This document shows, in pieces, positions 9,259 through 18,889 of a stretch of 64,000 bases of DNA. The stretch covers positions 49,534 through 113,533 of the forward strand of contig AKXM01000024.1 in NCBI GenBank assembly GCA_000277545.1, in the 5' to 3' direction. The notes beneath the pieces were generated by a model, which saw nothing but the letters and a program-made list of their open reading frames with translations, searched no databases and had not been told where the DNA came from. This stretch comes from Enterobacter sp. Ag1 (GTDB taxonomy: Bacteria; Pseudomonadota; Gammaproteobacteria; Enterobacterales; Enterobacteriaceae). Numbering within the stretch: the first letter of the stretch is position 1; the number at the start of each line of letters is the position of its first letter. Position numbers and translations under genes: made by a program.

Positions 9259-10521
9259 TTATCTTCCCAACCACGGTTGTGGATTCACTGCCCGGCCCTG
9301 GCGACGAATTTCGAAATAGAGTGACGGACGGCCTTGGCCGCCACTGCTACCGACCAGTGCAATAGGTTGTCCGGCACGTACCTGGGTGCCGACGCTGACC
9401 AACGCGCTCTGGTTGTAGCCGTAGAGACTCATATCGCCTTTACCGTGTTCAATGACGACAACAAGACCATAGCCCTGAAGCCAGTCGGCAAGGATCACGC
9501 GTCCGTCGGCAATGGCTTTAACTTCTGTGCCTTCTGACGCCGCAATAACGATACCTTTCCAACGTAGTTCACCTTGCAGCTGTTCGCCATAGCGATGCAG
9601 TAACGAACCGCGAACCGGCCAGTATGCCTGCCCACGTGGCGCACCCAGGCCACCTGTTCTCGACATTAATGAACGTTCGCTTTCGGTTGGCTTGTAGGTT
9701 GTGCCTTTGTTGGAGGCTTCCTGCTGTTTATTACGAACCTGCTCTGCTTCGCGAGCCTCACGCTCGGCTCGAGCTTTTGCCGCTGCTTCTGCACGGGCTA
9801 TCTGATTTTGTAAGCGCGTCTGGTTCTGGCGCATCTCACTCAGCTTCTGCTGATCCTGCTGAATGGAGGATTCCAGGCCTGCCAGCGTCTTTTTGCGTTC
9901 GTTGCGGGCGCTCTCCAGCTTGGCCTGTTGCGCCTGCTGGTCATACAGCAAGGTTTGCTGCTCGCTTTGCTTACTTTCCAGCTCGGTTTTCTGCTGTGCG
10001 GCTTCTGCTTTGGTCTGTTTTAACGCTTCGATAGTCTGCTGACGCGCAGCATTAAGGTAACCGAAATAGGCCTGCAGGCGCTGGCCACGCTGGCTTTCTT
10101 CGCCGCTAAGAATCAACTGAATACCAGTATGCTGACCCTGACGAAACGCCGCATCTAGCTGGGCAGCCAGGTTACGTTCCTGGGTTGCCTGCTGTTTTTG
10201 CAGTTTGGCGAGGGAGTTGTTCAGCGTCGCGATTTGATTGTTTAAATCGGCGAGGGTGTTCTGGGTTTCGCGCAGCTTACGGCTGGCCGCGGAAATCGCT
10301 TCTTCCTGAGCTTTGAGCTGAGCGAGTAAAACGGAGCGTTGCTGCTGCTGCTGACGCACCGCACGCTCTTTGGCAGCGATATCCTGTTGAATGGATTGCA
10401 GCTGCTGCTTGTCGTCAGCGTGGCTGGAAAAAGGCCATAACAAGACGCCAGCGCTAAACACGCTGGCGTAGATAACGGGCTTCACAGCCCATGTCTTTGA
10501 AAAAATCGCCTTTCCCCTCAT
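9259..10521 (-). CDS. envC: Murein hydrolase activator EnvC
   Basis: 420-residue periplasmic activator of the septal amidases AmiA and AmiB, recruited through FtsEX in E. coli. It has an N-terminal signal peptide (about residues 1-35), a long Gln/Glu-rich coiled coil (about 40-270) and a C-terminal LytM/M23 domain (about 305-420). The LytM active site is degenerate: the usual H-L-H-F-E-I is SLYFEIR and the HGxG...YxH block reads HGKGDMSLYGYN, so zinc ligands are missing, as expected for an activator rather than a hydrolase. It lies 9 nt after gpmM. Confidence 0.96.
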   Translation of the reverse strand: MRGKAIFSKTWAVKPVIYASVFSAGVLLWPFSSHADDKQQLQSIQQDIAAKERAVRQQQQQRSVLLAQLKAQEEAISAASRKLRETQNTLADLNNQIATLNNSLAKLQKQQATQERNLAAQLDAAFRQGQHTGIQLILSGEESQRGQRLQAYFGYLNAARQQTIEALKQTKAEAAQQKTELESKQSEQQTLLYDQQAQQAKLESARNERKKTLAGLESSIQQDQQKLSEMRQNQTRLQNQIARAEAAAKARAEREAREAEQVRNKQQEASNKGTTYKPTESERSLMSRTGGLGAPRGQAYWPVRGSLLHRYGEQLQGELRWKGIVIAASEGTEVKAIADGRVILADWLQGYGLVVVIEHGKGDMSLYGYNQSALVSVGTQVRAGQPIALVGSSGGQGRPSLYFEIRRQGRAVNPQPWLGR

Positions 10522-10530
10522 GGGGAGGGA

Positions 10531-12078
10531 TTATTCCACGATGAACAGCGGCTTGCCAGTCATCTCGTGCGGGATTTCCATTCCCATCAGGCTCAACATG
10601 GTTGGCGCGATGTCCGAAAGCTTGCCGCCAGCGACAGCTTTCAGGTTTTTTTCACCCACGTAGATCAGCGGAACCGGCAGGCTGGTGTGCGCGGTATGGG
10701 CCTGGCCGGTAGCCGGGTCGCGCATTTGCTCAGCGTTACCGTGATCTGCAGTGATCAACAGCTGACCGCCAACGGCCTCAACGGCTTTAACCACCTGAGC
10801 GACACAGTTGTCGAGGGCTTCAACGGCGGAAATCGCAGCATCATAGACGCCGGTGTGGCCAACCATGTCACCGTTCGGGTAGTTGCAGATGATGGTGTCG
10901 TACTTGCCGCTGTTGATGGCACTCAGCAGCTTATCGGTCAGTTCAGCAGAGCTCATTTCAGGCTGCAAATCGTAGGTCGCCACTTTCGGAGAATTCACCA
11001 GGACGCGATCTTCACCCGCGAACGGCTCTTCAACGCCGCCGTTGTAGAAGAAGGTCACGTGAGCGTATTTCTCGGTTTCGGAGATGCGTAACTGAGTTTT
11101 ATTGTGTTTCGCCATCCACTCACCGAAAGTATTGGTCAGTGACGCTGGTGGGTAAGCGCAGGCCGTTTTAATGTCTGCGGCATATTCAGTCAGCATCACG
11201 AAGTCGCCAAACTGCACCACTTTTTTGCGGCTGAAGCCGTCGAAATCGCCGTTAACAAAGGCGCGAGTGATCTGGCGGGCACGGTCAGCACGGAAGTTCA
11301 TGAAGATTAATGCATCGCCGTCGTTCATAGCAGATCCGGCTTCACCTGCGGCGCGAATCACGGTTGGCTTAACGAATTCATCGTTTTCGTCACGAGCGTA
11401 AGCGGCTTCCAGACCAGCAACCGCATTGTCTGCCTGGAATTCCCCTTTGGCCTGAGTCATCAGGTCGTAAGCCAGCTCAACGCGATCCCAGCGGTTGTCG
11501 CGGTCCATAGCGTAGTAACGGCCAATCAGGGTGGCAACGCGGCCTTTGCCCAGCTCAGCGAACTTGTCGGCAAATTTCTTCAGGGAAGACTCTGCGCTGC
11601 GTGGCGGCGTGTCACGGCCATCAAGGAAAGCATGCAGATAAATAGCTTCAGCGCCTCGCTCGGCCGCCAGCTCGATCATCGCCAGAATATGGTCTTCATG
11701 GCTGTGAACGCCACCGGGAGAAACCAGACCCATGATATGTACCGCTTTACCGGCGGCAACGGCTTTGTCTACCGCACCGGTCAGGACCGGATTAGCAAAG
11801 AAAGCACGTTCTTTAATTTCAACGTCCAGGCGAGTCAGATCCTGGTAGACGATGCGGCCGGCACCGAGGTTGACGTGGCCCACTTCGGAGTTACCCATTT
11901 GCCCGTCTGGCAGGCCGACTTCCAGGCCTGATGCGTTGATCAGGGTATGCGGGCGCTGGGCCCACAGGCTATCCATCACCGGCGTTTTAGCATTAAGAAT
12001 CGCGTTATCCTGCTGCTCTTCGCGGTGGCCATAGCCATCGAGAATGACCAGGACCATAGGTTTTTTAGTAACCGACAT
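10531..12078 (-). CDS. gpmM: 2,3-bisphosphoglycerate-independent phosphoglycerate mutase
   Basis: 515-residue Mn-dependent enzyme that interconverts 3- and 2-phosphoglycerate. The phosphoserine nucleophile is Ser64 in [13 protein letters not shown]; metal-binding ILDGYG (N-terminal), [12 protein letters not shown] and TADHGNAE are present. Length is that of E. coli GpmM/GpmI. It heads the gpmM-envC-yibQ operon and is divergent from yibN; a ribosome-binding site precedes the ATG. Confidence 0.97.
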   Translation of the reverse strand: MSVTKKPMVLVILDGYGHREEQQDNAILNAKTPVMDSLWAQRPHTLINASGLEVGLPDGQMGNSEVGHVNLGAGRIVYQDLTRLDVEIKERAFFANPVLTGAVDKAVAAGKAVHIMGLVSPGGVHSHEDHILAMIELAAERGAEAIYLHAFLDGRDTPPRSAESSLKKFADKFAELGKGRVATLIGRYYAMDRDNRWDRVELAYDLMTQAKGEFQADNAVAGLEAAYARDENDEFVKPTVIRAAGEAGSAMNDGDALIFMNFRADRARQITRAFVNGDFDGFSRKKVVQFGDFVMLTEYAADIKTACAYPPASLTNTFGEWMAKHNKTQLRISETEKYAHVTFFYNGGVEEPFAGEDRVLVNSPKVATYDLQPEMSSAELTDKLLSAINSGKYDTIICNYPNGDMVGHTGVYDAAISAVEALDNCVAQVVKAVEAVGGQLLITADHGNAEQMRDPATGQAHTAHTSLPVPLIYVGEKNLKAVAGGKLSDIAPTMLSLMGMEIPHEMTGKPLFIVE

Positions 12079-12248
12079 TGCAACAACCTCTGAGTCTAAG
12101 ACAAAATTTGCGTAATTTTACTACAGCCGATCCGGGCGAATAGCCGCGGAAGATCAAAGAAAGAGGTTGGATGGCGATCGGATTTCATCAGTCTGGTTCT
12201 TTTTTTCCGTAACAGCCCGCAGAATCCACATAACATTATTCAGACTGG

Positions 12249-12277
12249 CTGTAATTGCCACAACGCGAAGGTATACT
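12249..12277 (+). promoter_or_regulatory. Candidate promoter of yibN-grxC-secB-gpsA
   Basis: The 247-bp gap between gpmM and yibN holds the -10-like TATACT at 12272-12277, 49 bp before yibN, with only a weak -35 (CTGTAA, 12249-12254) at 17 bp. No other clear element is seen in this gap. Confidence 0.35.
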
Positions 12278-12325
12278 CCCCACCTGGTTTTCTCATCATT
12301 ACTTAGTCGGGAGTTATTACCCCCC

Positions 12326-12757
12326 ATGCAAGAAATTATGCAATTCGTTGGTCGCCACCCCATACTTAGTCTGGCGTGGGTTGGCCTGCTGGCCGCGGTA
12401 CTTTTCATGACCTTTAAAGGCCTGGCCTCTAAAGTTAAAGTGATCACTCGTGGTGAAGCCACTCGCTTAATTAACAAAGAAGATGCGGTGGTGGTTGATG
12501 TGCGCCAGCGTGACGACTTCCGTAAAGGCCACATTGCAAATTCACTGAACGTGCTGCCAACTGAAATCAAAAACGGCAACTTGGGTGAACTTGAAAAACA
12601 TAAAGCGAAGCCCATTATTGTGGTATGCGCTAATGGTGTTTCTTCACAAGAATCAGCGGCTTTGTTGCACAAGGCTGGTTTTGAGCATGTTGCGCTGCTA
12701 AAAGAAGGTATTGCCGGCTGGAACGGGGAAAACCTGCCGCTGGTTCGCGGTAAATAA
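12326..12757 (+). CDS. yibN: YibN, membrane-anchored rhodanese-domain protein
   Basis: 143-residue protein with one N-terminal membrane segment (about residues 10-30) and a cytoplasmic rhodanese-like domain (about 40-143), the length of E. coli YibN. An upstream in-frame ATG at 12167 would add 53 residues with no family support, so the start MQEIMQF was chosen. The active-site loop reads VVCANGVSS, with a Cys at the usual rhodanese position. As I recall the E. coli sequence, that position is not Cys, so this orthologue may keep sulfurtransferase chemistry. It leads into grxC 21 nt downstream. Confidence 0.92.
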   Translation: MQEIMQFVGRHPILSLAWVGLLAAVLFMTFKGLASKVKVITRGEATRLINKEDAVVVDVRQRDDFRKGHIANSLNVLPTEIKNGNLGELEKHKAKPIIVVCANGVSSQESAALLHKAGFEHVALLKEGIAGWNGENLPLVRGK

Positions 12758-12778
12758 TCTGGAAAACTGAGGTAAACC

Positions 12779-13030
12779 ATGGCGAATATTGAGATCTATA
12801 CCAAAGCGACTTGTCCTTTTTGCCACCGTGCAAAAGCCCTGCTGAACGAAAAAGGCGTGGCGTTTCAGGAATTACCTATTGATGGTGATGCCGCTAAGCG
12901 GGAAGAGATGATCAAACGCAGTGGTCGCACCACGGTACCGCAGATTTTTATTGACGCACAGCACATTGGCGGTTGCGATGACTTGTACGCACTGGATGCG
13001 CGTGGTGGACTCGATCCCCTGCTGAGCTAG
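12779..13030 (+). CDS. grxC: Glutaredoxin 3
   Basis: 83-residue thioredoxin-fold glutaredoxin with dithiol active site Cys12-Pro-Phe-Cys15, the cis-Pro loop TVPQIFI and the glutathione-binding GGCDDL. It reduces protein and low-molecular-weight disulfides using glutathione in the cytoplasm. It lies between yibN and secB, the conserved enterobacterial order. Confidence 0.97.
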   Translation: MANIEIYTKATCPFCHRAKALLNEKGVAFQELPIDGDAAKREEMIKRSGRTTVPQIFIDAQHIGGCDDLYALDARGGLDPLLS

Positions 13031-13086
13031 TGCGGTTTGTCTGCCGTGTATCGCAGAGTAAGGACGTTTAAATTTAAGGGTTAACA

Positions 13087-13554
13087 ATGTCAGAACAAAA
13101 CAATACAGAAATGGGTTTCCAGATTCAGCGTGTTTACACCAAGGATGTCTCTTTCGAAGCACCTAACGCACCGCACGTCTTCCAGAAAGACTGGCAGCCG
13201 GAAGTAAAACTGGATCTGGATACTGCATCCAGCCAACTGGCTGAAAATGTTTATGAAGTTGTGCTGCGCGTAACCGTGACCGCTACGCTGGGTGAAGACA
13301 CCGCTTTCCTGTGTGAAGTTCAGCAGGCGGGTATCTTCTCCGTTGACGGTATCGAAGGCACGCAGCTGGCGCATTGCCTGGGCGCATACTGCCCGAACAT
13401 TCTGTTCCCATATGCGCGTGAATGTATCACTAGCCTGGTTTCTCGCGGCACTTTCCCGCAGCTGAACCTTGCACCGGTTAACTTCGATGCGTTGTTCATG
13501 AACTATCTGCAGCAGCAAGCTGGCGAAGGTGCTGAAAACCATCAGGATGCCTGA
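13087..13554 (+). CDS. secB: Protein-export chaperone SecB
   Basis: 155-residue acidic cytoplasmic chaperone that holds preproteins unfolded and hands them to SecA. The typical core is present ([35 protein letters not shown]). Length equals E. coli SecB. The stop overlaps the gpsA start (TGATG), so translation is probably coupled. Confidence 0.98.
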   Translation: MSEQNNTEMGFQIQRVYTKDVSFEAPNAPHVFQKDWQPEVKLDLDTASSQLAENVYEVVLRVTVTATLGEDTAFLCEVQQAGIFSVDGIEGTQLAHCLGAYCPNILFPYARECITSLVSRGTFPQLNLAPVNFDALFMNYLQQQAGEGAENHQDA

Positions 13555-14573
13555 TGAACAGCCTTAATGCTTCAATGACTGTTATCGGTGCCGGCTCTTA
13601 CGGCACCGCTCTCGCAATCACCCTTGCGAGAAATGGCCACCACGTTGTGTTGTGGGGTCATGATGCCAAACATATTGCCACGCTGCAGGCCGATCGCTGC
13701 AATGCGGCTTTCCTGCCCGATGTCCCTTTTCCCGACACTTTACATCTTGAGAGTGATTTAGCCGTAGCGTTGGCCGCCAGCCGTAATATTCTGGTGGTTG
13801 TACCGAGCCATGTGTTTGGGCAAGTGTTGCGCCAAATCAAGCCGCTGATGCGCCCGGATGCACGTATTGTGTGGGCGACAAAAGGGCTGGAAGCTGAAAC
13901 GGGTCGTCTACTGCAGGATGTTGCCCGAGAGGCGCTGGGGGATGATGTTCCCCTGGCCGTCATTTCTGGCCCAACATTCGCGAAAGAGCTGGCAGCAGGT
14001 TTACCGACGGCGATTGCGCTTGCGGCAACCGATGACCAGTTTGCGGATGACCTCCAACATCTTCTGCACTGCGGTAAAAGCTTCCGTGTCTACAGCAATC
14101 CTGATTTCATCGGCGTTCAGCTTGGCGGTGCGGTTAAAAACGTTATCGCTATTGGCGCAGGGATGTCGGACGGCATCGGGTTTGGCGCCAATGCGCGTAC
14201 TGCGCTTATCACTCGTGGTCTCGCGGAGATGACTCGCCTTGGCAGCGCGCTCGGTGCTTCGCCGGAAACCTTTATGGGCATGGCCGGCTTGGGCGATCTG
14301 GTACTGACCTGTACCGACAACCAGTCTCGCAACCGTCGCTTTGGCATGATGCTCGGTCAAGGAATGGATGTAGATGGAGCACAGCAAAAGATTGGCCAGG
14401 TGGTTGAAGGCTATCGCAATACCAAAGAAGTTCGCGAGCTGGCGGCTCGGGTAGGCATCGAAATGCCAATAACCGAGGAAATTTATCAGGTATTGTATTG
14501 CGGAAAAAATGCGCGCGAGGCAGCATTAACGTTGCTTGGTCGTACTCGTAAGGATGAACGAAGCGGCAAATGA
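13554..14573 (+). CDS. gpsA: Glycerol-3-phosphate dehydrogenase [NAD(P)+]
   Basis: 339-residue biosynthetic enzyme that reduces dihydroxyacetone phosphate to sn-glycerol 3-phosphate for phospholipid synthesis. The N-terminal dinucleotide motif is [10 protein letters not shown]; the catalytic-Lys block [13 protein letters not shown] and the C-terminal NTKEVRELA are present. It overlaps secB by one base and precedes cysE by 78 nt containing a terminator-like hairpin. Confidence 0.97.
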   Translation: MNSLNASMTVIGAGSYGTALAITLARNGHHVVLWGHDAKHIATLQADRCNAAFLPDVPFPDTLHLESDLAVALAASRNILVVVPSHVFGQVLRQIKPLMRPDARIVWATKGLEAETGRLLQDVAREALGDDVPLAVISGPTFAKELAAGLPTAIALAATDDQFADDLQHLLHCGKSFRVYSNPDFIGVQLGGAVKNVIAIGAGMSDGIGFGANARTALITRGLAEMTRLGSALGASPETFMGMAGLGDLVLTCTDNQSRNRRFGMMLGQGMDVDGAQQKIGQVVEGYRNTKEVRELAARVGIEMPITEEIYQVLYCGKNAREAALTLLGRTRKDERSGK

Positions 14574-14602
14574 AGGATCGCCTAATACACCGCAATAACT
14601 GA

Positions 14603-14635
14603 AACGTCCCGACCCTGGTGTCGGGCGTTGTTTTT
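14603..14635 (+). terminator. Terminator/attenuator between gpsA and cysE
   Basis: Stem AACG-(T)-CCCGAC / GTCGGG-CGTT (14603-14613, 14620-14629) with one bulged T, followed by GTTTTTC. cysE starts only 17 nt after the T-run, so if gpsA transcripts read into cysE this site would be an attenuator. Confidence 0.7.
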
Positions 14636-14651
14636 CTGTCTGGAGAGAGCA

Positions 14652-15467
14652 ATGTCGTCTGAAGAACTGGATTTGGTGTGGAGCAATATTAAAGCCGAAG
14701 CGCGAGCGCTTGCGGATTGTGAACCCATGTTGGCCAGTTTTTATCATGCGACGCTCCTCAAGCACGATAATCTTGGAAACGCGCTCAGCTACATGTTGGC
14801 CAATAAGCTGGCTTCGCCGATTATGCCGGCCATTGCCATTCGCGAAGTGGTTGAAGAGGCCTACGCTGCCGATCCGCAGATGATTGCCTCTGCCGCTTGC
14901 GACATCCAGGCGGTGCGTACGCGTGACCCTGCGGTAGACAAGTATTCAACGCCGCTGCTTTATCTTAAAGGCTTCCATGCGCTGCAGGCGTATCGCATTG
15001 GCCATTGGCTTTGGCTGCAGGGGCGACAGGCGCTGGCTATCTTCTTGCAGAACCAGGTCTCCGTCTCTTTCCAGGTTGATATTCACCCTGCGGCAAAAAT
15101 TGGGTGCGGGATTATGCTTGACCATGCCACCGGGATTGTCATTGGTGAGACTGCGGTCGTCGAAAACGATGTGTCTATTCTGCAATCAGTCACGCTGGGC
15201 GGTACCGGTAAAACCAGTGGCGATCGCCATCCGAAAATCCGCGAAGGCGTAATGATTGGTGCGGGTGCCAAGATCCTCGGCAATATTGAGGTCGGAACCG
15301 GCGCAAAAATTGGCGCAGGCTCCGTCGTGCTCCAGCCTGTTCCGCCGCATACAACGGCAGCTGGCGTGCCGGCGCGAATCGTGGGTACGCCGGGAAGTGA
15401 CAAGCCAGCGATAGATATGGATCAGCACTTCAACGGCGCAGGCTTTGAATACGGCGACGGCATTTAG
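14652..15467 (+). CDS. cysE: Serine O-acetyltransferase
   Basis: 271-residue enzyme making O-acetylserine from serine and acetyl-CoA, the first committed step of cysteine synthesis. It has an N-terminal helical domain and a C-terminal left-handed beta-helix of hexapeptide repeats (about residues 140-245) with [21 protein letters not shown] as the catalytic block. The start MSSEELDLV was chosen over an ATG 24 nt upstream because GGAGAG at 14642-14647 is well spaced and the N-terminus matches the family. Its last 4 nt overlap the convergent trmL gene. Confidence 0.97.
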   Translation: MSSEELDLVWSNIKAEARALADCEPMLASFYHATLLKHDNLGNALSYMLANKLASPIMPAIAIREVVEEAYAADPQMIASAACDIQAVRTRDPAVDKYSTPLLYLKGFHALQAYRIGHWLWLQGRQALAIFLQNQVSVSFQVDIHPAAKIGCGIMLDHATGIVIGETAVVENDVSILQSVTLGGTGKTSGDRHPKIREGVMIGAGAKILGNIEVGTGAKIGAGSVVLQPVPPHTTAAGVPARIVGTPGSDKPAIDMDQHFNGAGFEYGDGI

Positions 15468-15937
15468 CTTCTGAGAACAGCGCCCTGATACCCTAGCTGG
15501 CGCCAGGCTTCATAGACCACTACGGACACCGAGTTAGAGAGGTTCATGCTGCGGCTGTCCGGCATCATGGGAATGCGAATCTTTTGTTCTGGCGGCATGG
15601 CGTTCAGTATCTCAGCGGGTAGCCCGCGAGTTTCCGGGCCAAACATCAAATAATCCCCAGCCTGATAGCTCACAGCACTGTGGGCGGGTGTTCCTTTGGT
15701 TGTTAAAGCAAACAGGCGCTGAGGGTTTTCGGCTTCCAGAAAGGCGTTATAGTCGCGATGGCGCAGCACTGTCGTAAATTCGTGATAATCCAGCCCGGCG
15801 CGACGCAGGCGTTTATCATCCCAGGGAAAGCCCATTGGCTCGATGATGTGCAGGCGGAAACCAGTGTTGGCGCACAGGCGGATAATGTTCCCGGTATTGG
15901 GCGGAATTTCTGGCTCAAACAAAACGATATTTAACAT
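15464..15937 (-). CDS. trmL: tRNA (cytidine/uridine-2'-O-)-methyltransferase TrmL
   Basis: 157-residue SPOUT-class enzyme that 2'-O-methylates the wobble base of tRNA-Leu isoacceptors. The SPOUT motifs are [13 protein letters not shown] near the N-terminus, FGPETRGLP, and the knot [18 protein letters not shown] at the C-terminus. It is convergent with cysE (4-nt overlap). Downstream in E. coli lies other DNA; here the next operon is cpxRA. Confidence 0.96.
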   Translation of the reverse strand: MLNIVLFEPEIPPNTGNIIRLCANTGFRLHIIEPMGFPWDDKRLRRAGLDYHEFTTVLRHRDYNAFLEAENPQRLFALTTKGTPAHSAVSYQAGDYLMFGPETRGLPAEILNAMPPEQKIRIPMMPDSRSMNLSNSVSVVVYEAWRQLGYQGAVLRS

Positions 15938-15992
15938 ACAACCCCCATCAACTAGGGGCGCAGAATAGCAAAATAGCGCCTGAGCAGAAATG

Positions 15993-16014
15993 AAAACAGG
16001 CTCCGTAGAGCCTG
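15993..16014 (-). terminator. cpxRA terminator
   Basis: On the minus strand a perfect 7-bp stem CAGGCTC/GAGCCTG (15997-16003, 16008-16014) is followed by TTTTC, about 25 nt after the cpxA stop. Confidence 0.82.
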
Positions 16015-16039
16015 GTATTGCGAATGTTTATCCTGTTTG

Positions 16040-17410
16040 TCAGCGGTGATAAAGCGGCAGCCAGAGCGTCAGGCGCAGGCCGCCCAGCGGGCTGTCGTCA
16101 GCTTTTACCCAGCCACGATGCTGCTGCACGGCGGTTTCCACGATAGCCAGACCGAGACCTGTCCCCCCCGACTCGCGATCGCGCGCTTCATCCGTACGAT
16201 AAAACGGACGGAAAATCTGCTCTCTGTCTTCCGGACTGACGCCCGGGCCGTCATCGTCAACGGTGACGGTAATGCCCTGATTATCGACGGAGAAATTCAC
16301 AGCTATCTTGGTGTGCGAGTAACGCAGAGCATTGCGAACAATATTCTCCAGCGCACTTTCCAGGGCATTTGGGTTACCGTACATCAGCCACGGACCCGGC
16401 GGGTAGGTGACTTCCAACGACTTACCCATTTGCTCTGCTTCAAACGCAGCGTTATCCAGCATTTCTGCCCAGATTTGGTTCGCTTTCATTGTTTCGCTGA
16501 CCAGCGCATTTTTTTGCTGATTGCGCGACATCACCAGCAGGTCATTAATCATGCCGTCCAGACGCTGGGCTTCTGTTTCTATGCGCCCCAACTCTTTGCT
16601 CTCACCGCTGCGGCGACGCAGTAGCGCGGTTCCAAGCTGCAGGCGGGTCAGCGGCGTGCGGAGTTCATGGGAGATATCCGACAACAACCTCTGCTGCGCC
16701 GTCATCATTCGCTCCAACGCAGTCACCATTTGGTTGAAGCTCGCGCCCGCGGCCTGGAATTCCTGTGGCCCAGCCTCGAGTTCTGGATGCTGGCGTAGGT
16801 TGCCCTGGGCGACTTCATCTGCTGCATTCTTGAGCTTGCGGGCAGGTTTCGCGAGGCTCCAGGCCAGCCAAAGTAATAGCGGAGAACTTACCAGCATGGT
16901 GACAATTAGCAGTAGTAAAGGCCGGTCGAATAGCAGGTTGATAAAGTCAGATTGCGAGCTGCTGGCTGGGCGAATCAGGTAAAGTTGGTAGTTATCTTCA
17001 CCATCTCGCACCGAAAATGGGCCAACTAGCTCAACTCGCCCATATTTCTTTTTCTGGGGATGATCGGCGTTATCGGACTGGCCGATAAAGTTACGGATGA
17101 TCTGCATTTCGTTGCGTTGGGCGCCAATGACGCGCCCTTCGCTGGTGACCAGCAGCAAACGCTGGCCTGGAGGTGCCCATTTGTCGATGGCACGGAACAG
17201 ACGCCGCCACCACATCAAATCATTCGGTGGATCGGTTGCCAGTTCAGCTTCGACGTGTTGCTCAATCATGTAGCCCTGACGTTGCTCATTTTCCATCAGC
17301 TCGGTCATCTGGCGTGAATCCAGCTTCGGCAGCATCAAAACTAACATCAGTACCAGAGCCAGTGTCAGCCAGAAGATGGCAAAAATGCGCGCGGTAAGGC
17401 TACTTATCAT
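16040..17410 (-). CDS. cpxA: Envelope-stress sensor histidine kinase CpxA
   Basis: 456-residue inner-membrane sensor kinase/phosphatase of the Cpx system. It has TM1 about residues 7-29, a periplasmic sensor domain about 30-163, TM2 about 164-185, HAMP, then the H-box with the phosphorylated His248 (SDISHELRTPLTRL), the N-box (ALENIVRNALRYS) and G-boxes (DDDGPGVSPED; GGTGLGLAI). It responds to misfolded envelope proteins and is inhibited by CpxP in E. coli. It overlaps cpxR by 4 nt (ATGA). Confidence 0.98.
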   Translation of the reverse strand: MISSLTARIFAIFWLTLALVLMLVLMLPKLDSRQMTELMENEQRQGYMIEQHVEAELATDPPNDLMWWRRLFRAIDKWAPPGQRLLLVTSEGRVIGAQRNEMQIIRNFIGQSDNADHPQKKKYGRVELVGPFSVRDGEDNYQLYLIRPASSSQSDFINLLFDRPLLLLIVTMLVSSPLLLWLAWSLAKPARKLKNAADEVAQGNLRQHPELEAGPQEFQAAGASFNQMVTALERMMTAQQRLLSDISHELRTPLTRLQLGTALLRRRSGESKELGRIETEAQRLDGMINDLLVMSRNQQKNALVSETMKANQIWAEMLDNAAFEAEQMGKSLEVTYPPGPWLMYGNPNALESALENIVRNALRYSHTKIAVNFSVDNQGITVTVDDDGPGVSPEDREQIFRPFYRTDEARDRESGGTGLGLAIVETAVQQHRGWVKADDSPLGGLRLTLWLPLYHR

Positions 17411-18105
17411 GAAGCGGAAACCATCAGATAGCCGCGACCACGTAAGGTTTTAAACCACGGATGACCGTCTTTGCGATCCGGCAATTTACGACGCAAGTTG
17501 GAAATATGCATGTCTATGGCGCGGTCGAACGGTGTTAAGCGTTTACCCAATACTTCCTGGCTCAGATGTTCACGAGAAACCACCTGGCCCAGATGCTGAG
17601 CGAGGAGATACAGCAGCGTAAACTCTGTGCCGGTTAAGTCCAGCGCTTGTCCGTCGAAACTCGCTTCCTGGCGGCCTGGATTGAGGCTCAGCCCATCGAC
17701 TTCTACCGTCGGTGAACTGCTGTCGCTGTTTTGTTGCTGCTCGCTCCAGTGTGAACGACGCAGGATGGCGCGAATACGGGCGACCAGCTCACGATCGTTA
17801 AAGGGTTTTGGTAAGTAGTCATCGGCACCCAGCTCAAGGCCGAGTACACGGTCAAGTTCGCTACCGCGAGCGGTAAGCATAATGACGGGTGTCTGGTGTG
17901 TCTGGCGAAGTTCTTTCAACGTATCAATACCGTTTTTCTTGGGCATCATTACGTCAAGCAATAACAGGTCGATGCTGTCGTCCAGAAGCGTCAACGCTTG
18001 CTCACCATCGTGAGCAACAATCACGTCAAAACCTTCCATGTCGAGCAATTCCTTTAGCAGGGAAGTCAGCTCTCGGTCATCATCAACTAACAGGATTTTA
18101 TTCAT
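17407..18105 (-). CDS. cpxR: Envelope-stress response regulator CpxR
   Basis: 232-residue OmpR/PhoB-type regulator: receiver domain (residues 1-~120) with phospho-acceptor Asp51 (LLLDVMMP), then a winged-helix DNA-binding domain (about 130-230). The phosphorylated form binds GTAAA-N5-GTAAA sites; one such site lies in the cpxR/cpxP gap. First gene of cpxRA, divergent from cpxP. Confidence 0.98.
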   Translation of the reverse strand: MNKILLVDDDRELTSLLKELLDMEGFDVIVAHDGEQALTLLDDSIDLLLLDVMMPKKNGIDTLKELRQTHQTPVIMLTARGSELDRVLGLELGADDYLPKPFNDRELVARIRAILRRSHWSEQQQNSDSSSPTVEVDGLSLNPGRQEASFDGQALDLTGTEFTLLYLLAQHLGQVVSREHLSQEVLGKRLTPFDRAIDMHISNLRRKLPDRKDGHPWFKTLRGRGYLMVSAS

Positions 18106-18160
18106 TGTGAAATTACCTCCGAGGCAGAAATTACGTCATCAAGGCGCGCTAATCCATGAC

Positions 18161-18175
18161 TTTACGTTGTTTTAC
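18161..18175 (-). promoter_or_regulatory. CpxR box between cpxRA and cpxP
   Basis: Minus strand reads GTAAA-ACAAC-GTAAA, a perfect CpxR recognition sequence, 56 bp from cpxR and 82 bp from cpxP. It fits autoregulation of cpxRA and activation of cpxP. Confidence 0.93.
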
Positions 18176-18256
18176 ACCCCCTGACGCTAGTTTGCAGCGG
18201 GAATCGTAGACTGGCTCTCGTTGAATCGCAGCACACACAGATTTTGGGAGCAAGTG

Positions 18257-18766
18257 ATGCGCAATGTTACCGCTGTCGTCATGGCCTCAACACTGGCATT
18301 TATCTCTTTAGCCAGCTCGGCCGATGATTTGCCGACCGGCGTTAACTGGCCACAAAGCGATAATCTGGCAAAACGAAACAACGCTCAGAACCACATGTTT
18401 GACGGCATAAGTTTGACTGAGCAACAGCGCCAACAGATGCGAGATCTTATGCACCGGGCAAGGCATGATAGCCCACCCGTTAATGTTAGCGAAATGGAGA
18501 TCATGCATCGTCTGATCACCGCCGATAAATTTGATGAAGTGGCAGTGAAAGCTCAGGCTGAAAAAATGGCACAAGAACAGGTTGCCCGCCAGGTCGAGAT
18601 GGCAAAAGTACGCAACCAAATGTACCACTTACTCAGTCCTGAACAGCAAGCCGCTTTAAATGAGAAACACCAGCAGCGCATGGACCATCTCCGTGAACTG
18701 TCGGAACTGCAGCAGGGTGTTTCGCTGCAGGCCATGAGTAGTAGCAGTACCCGTAGTAACCAGTAA
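18257..18766 (+). CDS. cpxP: Periplasmic Cpx inhibitor/chaperone CpxP
   Basis: 169-residue periplasmic protein with a signal peptide (about residues 1-23, ending SSADD) and two LTxxQ-type motifs, [14 protein letters not shown] and [12 protein letters not shown], the mark of the CpxP/Spy fold. It damps CpxA signalling and delivers misfolded pili to DegP in E. coli. The start at 18257 has GGGAG at 18246-18250; an upstream ATG at 18221 would break the signal peptide. Its 3'UTR holds the sRNA CpxQ. Confidence 0.96.
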   Translation: MRNVTAVVMASTLAFISLASSADDLPTGVNWPQSDNLAKRNNAQNHMFDGISLTEQQRQQMRDLMHRARHDSPPVNVSEMEIMHRLITADKFDEVAVKAQAEKMAQEQVARQVEMAKVRNQMYHLLSPEQQAALNEKHQQRMDHLRELSELQQGVSLQAMSSSSTRSNQ

Positions 18767-18775
18767 CAAACCCTG

Positions 18776-18833
18776 TTTTCCTTGCCATAGACACCATCCC
18801 TGTCTTCCCCGCCTCACCAGGCGGGTTTTTTTT
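18776..18833 (+). ncRNA. cpxQ: CpxQ, sRNA from the cpxP 3'UTR
   Basis: The 58 nt from TTTTCCTTGCC to the end of the T8 tract match the known CpxQ sRNA in its single-stranded part (18776-~18807), including CCATAGACACCATCCC. In relatives CpxQ is cut from cpxP mRNA by RNase E and, with Hfq, represses envelope-protein mRNAs. The terminator stem here (CCCGCC/GGCGGG, loop TCACCA) differs in sequence from what I recall for E. coli and Salmonella, while length is the same. Confidence 0.85.
18808..18833 (+). terminator. cpxP/CpxQ terminator
   Basis: Stem CCCGCC/GGCGGG (18808-18813, 18820-18825) followed by eight T. Confidence 0.92.
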
Positions 18834-18889
18834 GCCCGACGCTCAGGTCTGATCCGCTATACTACCGGCATTCACCTGCGGGAGCCCCC

